DNA of 64,000 bases from Dietzia psychralcaliphila (GCF_003096095.1 NZ_CP015453.1:2046001-2110000), one strand, 5' to 3'; positions 8,442 to 18,025 are shown, numbered from the stretch's first letter. Notes: generated from the sequence alone by a model not told the origin. Made by a program: numbers and translations.

Positions 8442-9644
8442 TCAGTCGACAGGCAATGTGAGCTGCCTGCCCGTGTGACCCGACCGGCGCCACCCCGAGG
8501 GGCCGCGGAGCACCGCGCCGTCGACCAGCAGGCGGCCCAGGACCGCCCGCGCCGTCGACGGTGGGACCCCCGCCGACGCCGCGACCTCCGCGGGGACCGC
8601 GCCACCCGTTGTGGGCAGTGCCTCGAGAACCCGCCGGGTCACGTCGTCGAGGTCGTCCCACGAGGACGCGTGCCCTGTTGGCGGCGGCGTGGTCTCGCCC
8701 ATGTCCCCCGCCAGTTCAACGACGTCGGCGGTGCGCCCGACCAGGACCGCTCGACCGTCCCGGACGAGGAGGTGGCACCCGGTGGACGCGACTGACGTCA
8801 CCGGTCCCGGCACCGCCCCGACCGGTCGGTCGAGCACCGTCGCCCAGGCGGCGGTGCTCAGGGCCCCGCTCCGGGCGGCCGCCTCCACCACCACCGTCGC
8901 CCGAGAGAGGGCGGCGATGAGTCTGTTCCGGTCGAGAAAGCGATACCTCGTGACCCCGGTCCCCGGGGGTTGATCCGAGACCACCGCCCCGGACTCGGCG
9001 ACCGCGGACAGCAGTCCTTCGTTGCCTCTGGGATACAGACGATCCACACCTCCGGCGAGCACGGCGATCGTGGTGCCACCGGCGCCGAGGACGGCCCGGT
9101 GGGCCGCCGCGTCGATTCCGAACGCGCCGCCGGAGACCACGGTGAACCCCTCGGCGGCTACTCCCGAGGTCACGTCTGCGGTCACGGCCCGCCCGTAGGG
9201 GGTTGGCGCGCGGGTTCCCACCACGGCCACTGACCGGTGCACGACCGTCGTGGGGTCCGCCGGGCCGCGCCACCACAGTCCCAGCGGTCGAAGCGCCGTC
9301 TCCACCGCACCCCGGCCGCTCCCGCGGCGACGGCGCGGCCGGTCCAGCGGATCGAGCGCCGCCGCCGGCCACCCCGGGTCACCCGGGACGAGCAGTCTCG
9401 CACCTACCTCGGCCGCCTCACCGAGTAGGTCGTCGGGACGCACCCGGGAGCGCCGGGCCTCCGTCTGCGAGACGAGCGCGTCGCCGACCTGTCCGGCCCG
9501 GATCCGGTGGGCGGCCTCGACCGCGCCGACGGCGTCCACGAGGTCCCACAGCTGCGCCGTCGGCCGCTCGGTGACCGCCCCGAGGTAGGCGTAGGCCGCC
9601 CGAACCGGGTCGGGGACCAGCGTGTCCTCGCCCCGATCCGACAT
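8442..9644 (-). CDS. dprA: DNA-processing protein DprA (DNA protecting protein)
   Basis: DprA binds single-stranded DNA and loads RecA during transformation; it is widespread also in species not known to be competent. The 400-residue protein has an N-terminal helical region, a central Rossmann-like DprA domain (SVAVVGTRAPTPYG, VVSGGAFGIDAAAHR, RNRLIAALS, VVEAAARSGAL) and a C-terminal winged-helix domain (DDVTRRVLEALPTTGG onwards). The start overlaps the comM stop by 1 nt (TGATG), so the genes are translationally coupled. The 162 bp beyond it (8280-8441) holds only the AraC 3' repeat array and no gene. Confidence 0.94.
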   Translation of the reverse strand: MSDRGEDTLVPDPVRAAYAYLGAVTERPTAQLWDLVDAVGAVEAAHRIRAGQVGDALVSQTEARRSRVRPDDLLGEAAEVGARLLVPGDPGWPAAALDPLDRPRRRRGSGRGAVETALRPLGLWWRGPADPTTVVHRSVAVVGTRAPTPYGRAVTADVTSGVAAEGFTVVSGGAFGIDAAAHRAVLGAGGTTIAVLAGGVDRLYPRGNEGLLSAVAESGAVVSDQPPGTGVTRYRFLDRNRLIAALSRATVVVEAAARSGALSTAAWATVLDRPVGAVPGPVTSVASTGCHLLVRDGRAVLVGRTADVVELAGDMGETTPPPTGHASSWDDLDDVTRRVLEALPTTGGAVPAEVAASAGVPPSTARAVLGRLLVDGAVLRGPSGWRRSGHTGRQLTLPVD

Positions 9645-11161
9645 CAGTCCTCACCCCTGAGCACCAGTGCCTCGGCCACGTGGGACCCACCAGGGGATTC
9701 CGCGCCGTCCAGGTCCGCCAGCGTCCACGCCAGACGCAGACACCGGTCCACCCCTCGTGGCGACAGCAGCCCGTGTGCCAATGCCCGGTCCAGGGGGTTC
9801 CGCGCACCACGGTCGAGGCGCCCGGAGTCGCGGAGCACGCGTCCCGGGACGACGGCGTTGCTCCGAGCGTTCCCGGCCCCGGGGCATCCGGCCCACCTCT
9901 GGGCCGCAGCCGCTCTCGCCTCAGCCACCCTGGACCGCACGACCGCGCTCTCCTCCCCCTCTCCCACCCCGAACAGGCCCGAGCCCATCGGCAGCGTCCG
10001 GGCCGAGATGTCGATGCGATCGCGTAGCGGGCCGGTGAGGGCCCTGCCGTACCGACGCCTCGCGACGGCAGTGCACGTGCAGTCCGCCGGGCGCGGGACC
10101 CCACACGGGCAATCGTTGGCTGCCATGACCAGTTGGAACCGGGCGGGGAAGACGGACAGACCCTCGCTCCGTCCCACCCTCACCTCCCCCTCCTCCAGCG
10201 GGGTCCGCAGTCCGTCCAAGACGCGGCCGTGGAACTCTGCGCACTCGTCCAGGAAGAGCACTCCCTGGTGTGCGAAGGTCACCGCACCGGGCCGGGCGCG
10301 CCGGGTGCCGCCGCCGACGAGGGACGCGAGCGACGCAGAGTGGTGAGGCGCGACGAACGGTGGCCGGCTCAGCAGGGGATCATCGGGGGCCAGTCGCCCC
10401 GTCACCGAACGGATCGCCGTGGCTTCGAGTGCCTCGCGCTCCGCCAGGTCGGGAAGCAGCCCCGGTAGCCGCCGCGCGAGCATCGTCTTGCCGGTTCCCG
10501 GTGCGCCGCGCAGCAGGAGAGCGTGTCCACCGGCTGCGGCCACCTCCACCGCTCGTCGACAGTCCTCCTGCCCGTGCACCTCCGACAGATCATGGGTGTC
10601 GTCCTGCACGGTCCGGCGCACGGGTGGGGCGAGCGCGACCAGGTCGCCCACGCCGCGGCTCCAGTCCGCCAGCATCGCCAACGAGTCGACCCCCGCCGAG
10701 TCGATCCCACGGACCAGCCGAGCCTCGGTGAGGTTGGCGGTCGGGACGATGGCCCGCGTCAATCCGGCGTCCCGGGCGGCGAGGACCGCCGGGAGCACCC
10801 CGCGGACGCTGCGGACCCTTCCATCCAGGGCGAGCTCCCCGAGCAGGAGGGTGCCCGCGAACCGCGCGTCCGGCAACACGCCCGAAGCGGTGAGGGTCCC
10901 CGTCGCCAACGCCAGATCGAATCCCGCGCCCTCTTTGCGCAGATCGGCCGGGGACAGGGACAGGACGACCTTCCCGGGGGGCCAGGTCAACCCGGAGTTG
11001 GTCACCGCAGCCCGCATCCGGTCGCGCGACTGCAACACCGCGGAGTCCGGCATCCCCACGATGCTCACCCCTGGCAGGCCCCTGCCGACATCCGCCTCGA
11101 CCTCGACCAGCTGGCCCCCGATCCCGGACAGGGCAACCGCCCACGTACGTCCGAGCGCCAT
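9644..11161 (-). CDS. ComM/YifB-family Mg-chelatase-like AAA+ ATPase
   Basis: The 505-residue protein has the N-terminal lon-protease-like ChlI domain (GLPGVSIVGMPDSAVLQSRDR), a central AAA+ module with Walker A GAPGTGKTMLARRLPGLLP and Walker B LFLDECAEF, and a C-terminal Mg-chelatase-like region (LDRALAHGLLSPRGVDRCLRLAWTLADLDG). ComM in Vibrio is a hexameric branch-migration helicase that helps integrate heterologous DNA during transformation; actinobacterial members are untested. It starts 1 bp after the yraN stop and overlaps dprA, forming a yraN-comM-dprA unit. Confidence 0.92.
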   Translation of the reverse strand: MALGRTWAVALSGIGGQLVEVEADVGRGLPGVSIVGMPDSAVLQSRDRMRAAVTNSGLTWPPGKVVLSLSPADLRKEGAGFDLALATGTLTASGVLPDARFAGTLLLGELALDGRVRSVRGVLPAVLAARDAGLTRAIVPTANLTEARLVRGIDSAGVDSLAMLADWSRGVGDLVALAPPVRRTVQDDTHDLSEVHGQEDCRRAVEVAAAGGHALLLRGAPGTGKTMLARRLPGLLPDLAEREALEATAIRSVTGRLAPDDPLLSRPPFVAPHHSASLASLVGGGTRRARPGAVTFAHQGVLFLDECAEFHGRVLDGLRTPLEEGEVRVGRSEGLSVFPARFQLVMAANDCPCGVPRPADCTCTAVARRRYGRALTGPLRDRIDISARTLPMGSGLFGVGEGEESAVVRSRVAEARAAAAQRWAGCPGAGNARSNAVVPGRVLRDSGRLDRGARNPLDRALAHGLLSPRGVDRCLRLAWTLADLDGAESPGGSHVAEALVLRGED

Positions 11162-11162
11162 C

Positions 11163-11564
11163 TCAGAACACGTCCTCGAAGATTTCGAGTCGCGGTCGGG
11201 AGGGGTCCGCGAGGTCCACGCCGATCACGTCGAAGCAGACCTGGTGCCACGAACCGGGATGCGCGGCCAGCCACTCCCGCGCCAACGTGCGCAGACGGTG
11301 TCGCTTGGTCACCGTCACCGACTCGGCCGGCGTCCCGAACCCGGTCCCGGTCCGCGTGCGGACCTCCACGAACCGCAACCGGCCACCGGTGTCGAGGGCG
11401 ACCAGGTCGAGTTCCCCGGTCCGGCTCCGCCAGTTCCGGCTGATCACCACGCCCCCACGCGCCTCGATCAGCCTCGCGGCGTGTGCCTCCCCGATCGCCC
11501 CGGTCCGCCGGCGCATGTCACCCCCGTCCGCGCCGTTGACCGATCCCGCCCTGTCCCCCGCCAT
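11163..11564 (-). CDS. UPF0102 (YraN) endonuclease-like protein
   Basis: The 133-residue product has the YraN fold: GAIGEAHAARLIEARGGVVISRNWRSRTGELDLVA (about 23-56), containing the GE..D core and a following VEVRTR that resembles the D-ExK motif of restriction-like nucleases. The function of YraN proteins is unknown. The ATG at 11564 has GGGGAGGGG upstream; the shorter start at the internal MRRRTGAIGE is also possible and would fit the family better. First gene of the yraN-comM-dprA operon. Confidence 0.88.
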   Translation of the reverse strand: MAGDRAGSVNGADGGDMRRRTGAIGEAHAARLIEARGGVVISRNWRSRTGELDLVALDTGGRLRFVEVRTRTGTGFGTPAESVTVTKRHRLRTLAREWLAAHPGSWHQVCFDVIGVDLADPSRPRLEIFEDVF

Positions 11565-11628
11565 CGCGAGCCCCTCCCCGGCAGCCCGGCTCGTCCGGGC
11601 CGCCGCGGCTCACCATGCCCGACGACAG

Positions 11629-11659
11629 CGGCCCGATCCGCTGGACACGGATCGGGCCG
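11629..11659 (-). terminator. Terminator hairpin between DUF2469 gene and yraN
   Basis: Perfect 12-bp arms (11629-11640 and 11648-11659) with a 7-nt loop lie 50 bp after the DUF2469 stop codon. No U-tract is seen. It separates the lepB-rnhB-DUF2469 transcript from yraN. Confidence 0.7.
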
Positions 11660-11709
11660 GGAGCGCCCTGTGGAGGCGCGGCGGGCTGTGGAGGACCAGC
11701 CGTCGAGAT

Positions 11710-12015
11710 CTATTCCGGGAGGCGGAGTTCGGGTTTGTCGAGCTCCTCGATGTTGACGTCCTTGAAGGTCAGGACGCGAACGTACTTCACGAAACGGGCA
11801 GGTCGATACATGTCCCACACCCATGCGTCCGACATCCGGACATCGAAGTAGACCTCACCGTCCGCAGACCTCGGGATCAGTTCTACTGCGTTGGCGAGAT
11901 AGAAGCGCCGCTCCGTCTCGACGACGTAGGTGAACTGACCGACGATGTCGCGGTACTCGCGGTAAAGCGAGAGCTCCATCTCGGTCTCGTAGTTCTCCAG
12001 ATCCTCGGCGCTCAT
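11710..12015 (-). CDS. DUF2469 conserved actinobacterial protein
   Basis: The 101-residue acidic protein begins [23 protein letters not shown] and contains [15 protein letters not shown] and [19 protein letters not shown], matching the highly conserved Rv2901c family. It has no known function. The start overlaps the rnhB stop by 4 bp (ATGA), which indicates translational coupling with rnhB and lepB. Confidence 0.93.
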   Translation of the reverse strand: MSAEDLENYETEMELSLYREYRDIVGQFTYVVETERRFYLANAVELIPRSADGEVYFDVRMSDAWVWDMYRPARFVKYVRVLTFKDVNIEELDKPELRLPE

Positions 12016-12689
12016 CTAGTGCTGCTCCTCGAATGCGCCTGAGCGGCGCGACGGACGTTGGCGTACGACATCCGGTGGATGTCGCTGGGACCGAGCTGTT
12101 CGATCGCCCTGGCGTGACCCGCGGTGCTGTACCCCTTGTGTGCCGCGAACCCGTAGCCCGGGTACCTCGGGTCGAGGTCCACCATAATCCGATCGCGGGT
12201 GACCTTTGCGAGGACACTCGCGGCGGCGATGGATGCGACGACCGCGTCGCCCCCGATCACCGACGTGGACTGGCATCCGAGCCCGTCCACGGCGAACCCG
12301 TCGGTGAGGACGAAACCGGGTGCCGGGTCCAGAGCGGCCACCGCGCGCCGCATCCCCTCGAGGTTGCACCGGTGGACGCCCCGCGCGTCAATGCGATCGG
12401 GCTCGATCACCACGACCGACACGGCGGCCGCACGACGCAGCACGGCGTCGTGGAGTCGTTCCCTGGTGGGCTGCGACAGCTTCTTGGAGTCGTCGAGGTC
12501 GGCGAGTTCCGGAGCGAGACGGTCCCCGAGTACGCACGCAGCCACCACGAGCGGTCCCGCGCACGACCCGCGTCCGGCCTCGTCAACCCCGGCGACCGGC
12601 CCGAGACCGCGCCGTCCCAGGGCCGCCTCGAGTGCCAGCCTTCCGTCACGTCGGGTCACCCGGACCCGGCCCGGTCGGACAGGGCTCAC
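12012..12689 (-). CDS. rnhB: Ribonuclease HII
   Basis: RNase HII removes ribonucleotides and RNA primers from DNA. The 225-residue protein shows GVDEAGRG (D36, E37), the later acidic site LTDGF, and the family block [14 protein letters not shown] followed by [12 protein letters not shown]. All of these belong to the catalytic core. It overlaps lepB upstream and DUF2469 downstream by 4 bp each. Confidence 0.95.
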   Translation of the reverse strand: MSPVRPGRVRVTRRDGRLALEAALGRRGLGPVAGVDEAGRGSCAGPLVVAACVLGDRLAPELADLDDSKKLSQPTRERLHDAVLRRAAAVSVVVIEPDRIDARGVHRCNLEGMRRAVAALDPAPGFVLTDGFAVDGLGCQSTSVIGGDAVVASIAAASVLAKVTRDRIMVDLDPRYPGYGFAAHKGYSTAGHARAIEQLGPSDIHRMSYANVRRAAQAHSRSSTR

Positions 12690-13480
12690 CCCGCGTTGAT
12701 ATCCGGCGAGGGCACGGACCCGATCCGGTTGAACGGGAGGATGATGGCCTGCACCTTGCCGATGACGTTCTCGTCGGGGACCGTGCCCTGGAACTCGTCG
12801 CCCATGTGGTAGCGGGAGTCGGCGGAGTTGCTCCGGTTGTCACCCATCATCCAGTAGTTGCCCTCCGGAACGGTGACCGGTCCGAACGCGCAGTTGAGCG
12901 GATTGCGATCGAGGGAGGGATCCACGTTGAGGTACGGCTCGTCCAGGGGCTCGCCGTCCACCAGGAGCCGGCCGTCCGGTGAGCACCCACCCACGGTCTG
13001 ACCACCTACGGCGATGACGCGCTTGACCATGTCGTTCTGGTCCGGCGGAATGATGCCGATGACCCCACCGATGTTCTGCAGAGTCCGGATCGCCGGGTTG
13101 TCCGACCGGATGGACTGGTAGCCCTGGTTCCAGGAGTCCGGTCCCTCGAACACGACGACGTCCCCGGGCTTCGGATCGCCGAACCGGTACGAGATCTTGT
13201 CCACGAAGATCCTGTCGCCCGTGCAACCGGCACATCCGTGCAACGTGGGCTCCATCGATTCCGACGGGATCTGATAGACCCGTCCGACGAAGGTCTGGAA
13301 CACGAAGACCAGCACCAGCGCGATCACCACCAGCATGGGGATCTCGATGTACCAGGGCTGGCCCTTCTTCTCGGTGGCCCGCCTGTCGCGTCGACCTCCA
13401 CGCATGCCTCGAGCCGGGTCCCCGTCTTCTCGGGGGCCCGGCTCGGAGGGGTTCTGTCCAGGTGTTTCGGTGCTGCTCAC
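12686..13480 (-). CDS. lepB: Signal peptidase I
   Basis: LepB cleaves Sec and Tat signal peptides at the outer face of the membrane. The 264-residue protein has a charged N-terminus (1-40), one membrane anchor (about 46-65), the nucleophile Ser75 in PSESMEPTL, the general base Lys153 in VKRVIAVGG, and the [12 protein letters not shown] box. The start is a GTG with no Shine-Dalgarno; TACGCT lies 7 nt upstream, suggesting a leaderless mRNA. First gene of the lepB-rnhB-DUF2469 operon. Confidence 0.96.
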   Translation of the reverse strand: MSSTETPGQNPSEPGPREDGDPARGMRGGRRDRRATEKKGQPWYIEIPMLVVIALVLVFVFQTFVGRVYQIPSESMEPTLHGCAGCTGDRIFVDKISYRFGDPKPGDVVVFEGPDSWNQGYQSIRSDNPAIRTLQNIGGVIGIIPPDQNDMVKRVIAVGGQTVGGCSPDGRLLVDGEPLDEPYLNVDPSLDRNPLNCAFGPVTVPEGNYWMMGDNRSNSADSRYHMGDEFQGTVPDENVIGKVQAIILPFNRIGSVPSPDINAG

Positions 13481-13487
13481 CCGGACG

Positions 13488-13493
13488 AGCGTA
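13488..13493 (-). promoter_or_regulatory. Candidate -10 (TACGCT) for leaderless lepB
   Basis: TACGCT on the minus strand ends 7 nt before the lepB GTG, so transcription would begin at or next to the start codon. There is no clear -35 box. Confidence 0.4.
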
Positions 13494-13542
13494 GTCGATC
13501 GGCCACCGTACCCGGCGGCCGAGTCCGACCCGCTCTACGCGC

Positions 13543-13884
13543 TCAGCGCTTCTCCTTGATCTTCGCGGCCTTGCCGCGGAGGTTGCGGAGGTAGTACAGC
13601 TTGGCGCGACGGACGTCACCGCGGGTCAGGACGTCGATGTGGTCGATGGTGGGCGAGTGCACCGGGAAGGTGCGCTCGACGCCGACTCCGAAGGAGACCT
13701 TGCGGACGGTGAAGGTCTCGCGGACGCCGCCGCCCTGGCGACGGATCACGACGCCCTTGAAGACCTGGACGCGCTCCTTGGAGCCCTCGATGACCTTGAC
13801 GTGCACGTCGAGCGTGTCGCCCGGACGGAACGCGGGGATGTCGTCACGGAGTGACTTGTTGTCGATGAAGTCGAGAGTGTTCAT
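13543..13884 (-). CDS. rplS: 50S ribosomal protein L19
   Basis: bL19 lies at the 30S-50S interface. The 113-residue product begins [23 protein letters not shown] and contains the family signature [25 protein letters not shown] split over residues about 37-62, ending in a basic KAAKIKEKR tail. Full-length. It lies 163 bp downstream of trmD and probably has its own promoter as well as read-through. Confidence 0.98.
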   Translation of the reverse strand: MNTLDFIDNKSLRDDIPAFRPGDTLDVHVKVIEGSKERVQVFKGVVIRRQGGGVRETFTVRKVSFGVGVERTFPVHSPTIDHIDVLTRGDVRRAKLYYLRNLRGKAAKIKEKR

Positions 13885-13981
13885 TGTGTTCCTCGGATGT
13901 CAGGAATTGAGGACAGAGGACCCTGGCGCCCGCCGTCAGGCGGGTCGACCGGTTCGTGCCCCGGATCAGCGCGACCGTCCG

Positions 13982-14000
13982 CGGGCGCACGGAGCGCCCG
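13982..14000 (-). terminator. Hairpin downstream of trmD / in the rplS leader
   Basis: Perfect 7-bp arms (13982-13988 and 13994-14000) with the 5-nt loop ACGGA. It could end the trmD transcript or be part of the rplS leader, because the proposed rplS start site lies just upstream. Confidence 0.4.
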
Positions 14001-14016
14001 GATGATCAACCTCGCT

Positions 14017-14046
14017 AGTGTGCCACTCCCGGCCTGCCCGGCCCAA
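14017..14046 (-). promoter_or_regulatory. Possible rplS promoter
   Basis: CACACT (14022-14017) with TTGGGC (14046-14041) 18 bp upstream on the minus strand. A weak match, but well placed for rplS and right behind the trmD stop codon. Confidence 0.35.
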
Positions 14047-14047
14047 A

Positions 14048-14812
14048 TCAGTGGGAGCTCGGCGTCCACCCGGCGGAGTCCAGTATATCGAGGTCCGCCG
14101 GACGGAGGTCCGCACCGTCGAGCAGATCGGGTCGGCGGCGCGCCGTGCGGCGTAGTGACTCGTCCCGCCGCCACCGCGCGATCTTCGCGTGGTTACCACT
14201 CCTGAGCACCTCGGGAACCGGCCGATCCCGCCACACCTCGGGCCGGGTGTAGCTGGGCCCCTCGAGCAGCCCGTCCGAGAAGGAGTCCTCCTCGTGGCTG
14301 CGCTGGTTACCCAGGACTCCTGGTAGGAGTCTGACGACGGCTTCCGCGATCACCAGCACGGCCACCTCCCCTCCGATGAGCACGTAGTCGCCGATGCTCA
14401 CCTCCTCCACATCCATCCGCGTGGAGGCCTCGTCGATCACCCGCTGATCGATTCCCTCATAGCGACCGCACGCGAACAGCAGGTGTCCACGCCGGGCGTA
14501 GCGGTGGGCGTCGGTCTGGGTGAAGGGCCGACCCGCAGGGGTGGGCACGATGAGCAGGGGCCGCTCCCCCGACTCGTCGACGGCCGGCCGCACCAGATCG
14601 TCGAGGGCATCTCCCCAGACGGTCGGTCGCATCACCATGCCGGGTCCCCCACCGAACGGCGTGTCGTCGACGGACTTGTGCACATCGCGGGCCCACGCCC
14701 GGAGGTCGTGGACCGCCAGATCCAGAATGCCCCGATCGATCGCCCGGCCGGGCAGCGCCAGGCGGAGCGGGGCGAGATAGTCGGGGAAGACGGTGACGAC
14801 GTCGAGCCGCAT
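14048..14812 (-). CDS. trmD: tRNA (guanine37-N1)-methyltransferase
   Basis: TrmD methylates G37 next to the anticodon using S-adenosylmethionine and prevents +1 frameshifting. The family start MRLDVVTVFPDYL supports the ATG at 14812. A GTG at 14848 overlaps the rimM stop by 4 bp and would add 12 residues, so translational coupling from there is a real alternative. The knotted SPOUT core shows SVDDTPFGGGPGMV, CGRYEGIDQRV and EVSIGDYVLIGGEVA. The C-terminal domain contains YTRPEVWRD and a typical SGNHAKIARWRR. Confidence 0.94.
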   Translation of the reverse strand: MRLDVVTVFPDYLAPLRLALPGRAIDRGILDLAVHDLRAWARDVHKSVDDTPFGGGPGMVMRPTVWGDALDDLVRPAVDESGERPLLIVPTPAGRPFTQTDAHRYARRGHLLFACGRYEGIDQRVIDEASTRMDVEEVSIGDYVLIGGEVAVLVIAEAVVRLLPGVLGNQRSHEEDSFSDGLLEGPSYTRPEVWRDRPVPEVLRSGNHAKIARWRRDESLRRTARRRPDLLDGADLRPADLDILDSAGWTPSSH

Positions 14813-14844
14813 CCGCGGGGCGTCGGCCACCTCGAGCGGACCCG

Positions 14845-15378
14845 TCACGAGGTCCCCAGATCGAGCAGCCCCTCCGGTGGGTCGATGACGCACGTGCCGG
14901 AGTCGAGGTCGATCTCGGGCACGATCCGGGAGACGAAGGGCACCAGCGCGTCGGCCCCGTCCGAGAGCCGGACGGCGAGCAGCTCCCCACCCGCTGTGTG
15001 CACGACCTCGGTGACCTCACCGAGCTCCGCTCCCCCGGTGTCGAGAACCCGCAGCCCCACCAGTTGGTGGTCGTGGAACTCGTCCGGATCATCCGTCTCC
15101 GGCAGTGCATCGGAGTCGACCAGCAGGAGCATCCCACGCAACGCGTCGGCCGAATCCCGGTCGGCCACGCCGGCCAGACGCACGAGAAGCCGCCCGGAAT
15201 GGTCCCGGGCGGCCTCTATGGTGACTTCACGGTCCGTGACGTTGTTCCCCTTGCCGGTGCGGCCGGTCAGACGCGTGCCCACCCCGAAACGATCTCGGGG
15301 GGAGTCGGTCCGAACGTCCACCACGAGTTCGCCGCGGACCCCGTGGGACTTGACGACGCGGCCCACGACGAGCTCCAT
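14845..15378 (-). CDS. rimM: 16S rRNA processing protein RimM
   Basis: RimM helps mature the 30S head around S19. The 177-residue protein begins [20 protein letters not shown], the N-terminal beta-barrel signature, and has a C-terminal PRC-barrel with [10 protein letters not shown] and [13 protein letters not shown]. The ATG has GGAAGGA upstream. Conserved rpsP-KH-rimM-trmD order. Confidence 0.96.
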   Translation of the reverse strand: MELVVGRVVKSHGVRGELVVDVRTDSPRDRFGVGTRLTGRTGKGNNVTDREVTIEAARDHSGRLLVRLAGVADRDSADALRGMLLLVDSDALPETDDPDEFHDHQLVGLRVLDTGGAELGEVTEVVHTAGGELLAVRLSDGADALVPFVSRIVPEIDLDSGTCVIDPPEGLLDLGTS

Positions 15379-15413
15379 GATGTCCTTCCGGTACGGGTGA
15401 GATCCGAGTGGGA

Positions 15414-15656
15414 CTAGCGGTCTGTGTCGACCACGTCGACCCGGACGTCCGGCCCGCCGACGGCGGCGACGATCGTCCGGATCGCGGAGGCGGTACGGCC
15501 GCCACGGCCGATGACGCGTCCGAGATCATCGGGCGACACGGTCACGCGGATCACGGTGCCGCGCCGACCTCCGCTCGACCGGACGGAGACCGCATCGGGA
15601 TCCGACACGATGCCGCGGACGAGATGGTCGACGGCGTCGACGACCATGTCACTCAT
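15414..15656 (-). CDS. KH-domain RNA-binding protein (KhpA-like)
   Basis: The 80-residue protein is a single KH domain with the GxxG loop as GRGG in [19 protein letters not shown]. KhpA-type proteins bind RNA broadly and in other bacteria work with KhpB in cell-size control. It lies 5 bp after rpsP and just before rimM, the usual arrangement. Confidence 0.92.
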   Translation of the reverse strand: MSDMVVDAVDHLVRGIVSDPDAVSVRSSGGRRGTVIRVTVSPDDLGRVIGRGGRTASAIRTIVAAVGGPDVRVDVVDTDR

Positions 15657-15661
15657 CTGTC

Positions 15662-16174
15662 TCAGGCCTCGGTGGTCTCGGCGTCAGCCGACCCGGCCTC
15701 GGCGGAGTCGCCCTCGGCGGCCTCGGCTGCGGCGGCCTTCTTGGCGTCATCCTCAGCCTTCTTGGCCTCGTCGGCCTTCTTGGCCTTCTCAGCCTTGCGC
15801 TTGGTGGTGATGGCCTCGGCGGACGGCTCGCCCTGGGCCTCCTCGAGCGCCTTGTTGAACAGCTCCAGCTTGCTGGGCTTGGGCTCGGCGACCCTGAGGG
15901 TGCCCTCTGCGCCCTCGAGGCCCTTGAACTTCTGCCAGTCACCGGTGATCTTGAGCAGGGCCTCGACGGCCTCGGTGGGAAGCGCGCCCACACCGAGCCA
16001 GTACTGCGCGCGCTCGGAGTCGATCTGGATGAAGCTCGGCTCCTCCTTGGGGCGGTAGAGGCCGATGGTCTCGATGGAGCGCCCGTCGCGACGGGTGCGG
16101 GCGTCGGCCACGACCACGCGGTACTGCGGGTTGCGGATCTTGCCGAGGCGGGTGAGCTTGATCTTGACGGCCAT
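15662..16174 (-). CDS. rpsP: 30S ribosomal protein S16 with acidic/lysine C-terminal extension
   Basis: bS16 is needed for 30S assembly. The conserved core [21 protein letters not shown] to about residue 85 is intact. Beyond about residue 110 a low-complexity tail follows, first Lys/Ala-rich ([15 protein letters not shown]), then acidic, ending ETTEA. Total length is 170. Mycobacterial S16 proteins are also long. The tail ends in the same Thr-Glu-Ala style as the S2 tail in this window. The ATG has GGAAGAGAG upstream. First gene of rpsP-KH-rimM-trmD. Confidence 0.97.
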   Translation of the reverse strand: MAVKIKLTRLGKIRNPQYRVVVADARTRRDGRSIETIGLYRPKEEPSFIQIDSERAQYWLGVGALPTEAVEALLKITGDWQKFKGLEGAEGTLRVAEPKPSKLELFNKALEEAQGEPSAEAITTKRKAEKAKKADEAKKAEDDAKKAAAAEAAEGDSAEAGSADAETTEA

Positions 16175-16331
16175 GTGGCGTCTCTCTTCCTGTTACGGGT
16201 CACGTGGCGATTCAGCGACTCCCGCACGTGTTGCGGGGCCCGGTTTCGCCTTCCGGGTGACCGCCGTTCGGCGCGGGCACCCGTCCGCGACCAGAGCGGA
16301 GGGACCCACCGGTGACGGCGTCCAGCGCACC

Positions 16332-16362
16332 AGTGTAAACGCCCCGCCGCCCCCGGTACCAA
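16332..16362 (-). promoter_or_regulatory. Possible rpsP operon promoter
   Basis: TACACT (16337-16332) and TTGGTA (16362-16357) on the minus strand, spacing 19 bp, in the 212-bp gap between ffh and rpsP. The -10 is fair; the spacing is long. It implies a leader of about 150 nt. Confidence 0.35.
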
Positions 16363-16386
16363 TCGGCGTGTCCCGAACCCGTCCGG

Positions 16387-17961
16387 TCAGCGCTTGGGGA
16401 ACTTCAGGTCGTTCAGATCGATTCCCTCGAGTCCCGGCGGCAACTGGTCGAGCCCGGGTGGCATCTGCGACAGATCCGGCATCCCACCTGCGGGCATACC
16501 CGGCATCCCCGGGGGCAATCCCGGCATCCCGCCGGGCATCATGCCCCTGTTCTTGGGCTGGGTCGGTCCACGGCCCTTGCCCTTGCCCTTCTTGCCCTTG
16601 CGCTGGTTCTTCCGCCCGGCTCCGGGCATACCCATCTGCCCCGCCATCCGGCTCATCATCTTGCGGGCCTCGAAGAACCGGTCCACCAACTGATTGACGT
16701 CTGTGACGGTGACGCCGGAGCCCTTGGCGATGCGCTGGCGGCGGGATCCGTTGATGATCTTGGGATCGGCCCGCTCCGCCGGCGTCATCCCCCGGATGAT
16801 CGCCTGGATGCGGTCCAGGTACTTCTCGTCGATATCGCCGACGGCCGCCTTCATCTCCTTGCCCCCGGGGAGCATGCCCAGGAGATTGCCGATGGGGCCC
16901 ATCTTCCGGATCATCAACATCTGGTCGAGGAAGTCCTCGAGTGTGAGCTCCCCCGAGCCGATCTTGGCGGCCGTCTTCTCCGCGTCCTTGGCGTCGAAGA
17001 CGGTCTCGGCCTGCTCGATGAGCGAGAGCACGTCGCCCATGCCGAGGATCCGGCTCGACATGCGATCGGGGTGGAAGACGTCGAAGTCCTCGAGCTTCTC
17101 ACCGTTGGACGCGAACATGATCGGCGTGCCGGTGAGCTCGCGGACGCTCAGCGCGGCACCACCACGGGCATCGCCGTCGAGCTTGGTCAGGACGACGCCG
17201 GTGAAGCCGACTCCCTCGCGGAAGGCCTCCGCGGTCAACACGGCGTCCTGACCGATCATCGCGTCGAGGACGAAGAAGGTCTCGTCCGGTTGGACCGCGT
17301 CACGGATTCCCCGGGCCTGGGCCATGAGCTCATCGTCGATACCCAGCCGGCCGGCGGTGTCGACGATCACGACGTCGTGCATCTTGGCCCGGGCGTGCGC
17401 GAGGCCCCGCTGGGCCACGGCCACCGGCTCCTGCACTCCGACGACCGCTCCGTCACCACCCACCGACGTGCCGGGGTGGGGTGCGAAGACCTGGACGCCG
17501 GCGCGCTCGCCGACGATCTGCAGCTGGTCGACCGCGCCCGGTCGCTGGAGGTCACACGCCACGAGGAGCGGGGTGTGACCCTGACCCTTGAGCCAGTGCG
17601 CGAGTTTTCCGGCGAGCGTGGTCTTACCCGCGCCCTGCAGACCCGCGAGCATGATCACCGTGGGCGGTTGCTTGGCGAACTCGATGCGTCGCGCCTCACC
17701 ACCCAGGATCGCGGTGAGCTCCGCGTCGACGATCTTGACGACCTGCTGCGCGGGGTTGAGGGCCTCGGACACCTCAGATCCCTTGGCCCGCTCCTTGACC
17801 CTGGAGATGAAGGTACGCACGACGGGCAGTGCGACATCCGCCTCGAGCAACGCCAGGCGGATCTCGCGCGCCGTCGCATCGATGTCGGCGTCGCTGAGCC
17901 GCCCCTTCCCGCGCAGGTCCTTGAGCGCACCTGCCAGGCGATCGGACAAGGAATCGAACAC
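16387..17961 (-). CDS. ffh: Signal recognition particle protein Ffh (SRP54)
   Basis: Ffh binds signal sequences and 4.5S RNA and targets nascent membrane proteins to FtsY. The family start FDSLSDRLAGALKDLRGKGRL fixes the GTG at 17961, with AGGGAG 8 nt upstream; the frame runs on without support. The 524-residue protein has the N domain (1-90), the GTPase G domain (GLQGAGKTTLAGKL at about 108-120, DTAGRLGIDD, TKLDGDARGG), and the methionine-rich M domain. A C-terminal Gly/Met/Pro-rich tail with a lysine cluster follows. The partner gene ftsY lies about 4.5 kb away. Confidence 0.97.
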   Translation of the reverse strand: MFDSLSDRLAGALKDLRGKGRLSDADIDATAREIRLALLEADVALPVVRTFISRVKERAKGSEVSEALNPAQQVVKIVDAELTAILGGEARRIEFAKQPPTVIMLAGLQGAGKTTLAGKLAHWLKGQGHTPLLVACDLQRPGAVDQLQIVGERAGVQVFAPHPGTSVGGDGAVVGVQEPVAVAQRGLAHARAKMHDVVIVDTAGRLGIDDELMAQARGIRDAVQPDETFFVLDAMIGQDAVLTAEAFREGVGFTGVVLTKLDGDARGGAALSVRELTGTPIMFASNGEKLEDFDVFHPDRMSSRILGMGDVLSLIEQAETVFDAKDAEKTAAKIGSGELTLEDFLDQMLMIRKMGPIGNLLGMLPGGKEMKAAVGDIDEKYLDRIQAIIRGMTPAERADPKIINGSRRQRIAKGSGVTVTDVNQLVDRFFEARKMMSRMAGQMGMPGAGRKNQRKGKKGKGKGRGPTQPKNRGMMPGGMPGLPPGMPGMPAGGMPDLSQMPPGLDQLPPGLEGIDLNDLKFPKR

Positions 17962-18025
17962 GGCTACAGCTCCCTGGTTCGCGGGCCGGGAGCGTGGAGG
18001 CCCCGGCGTCGTCGGCGACGACTGC

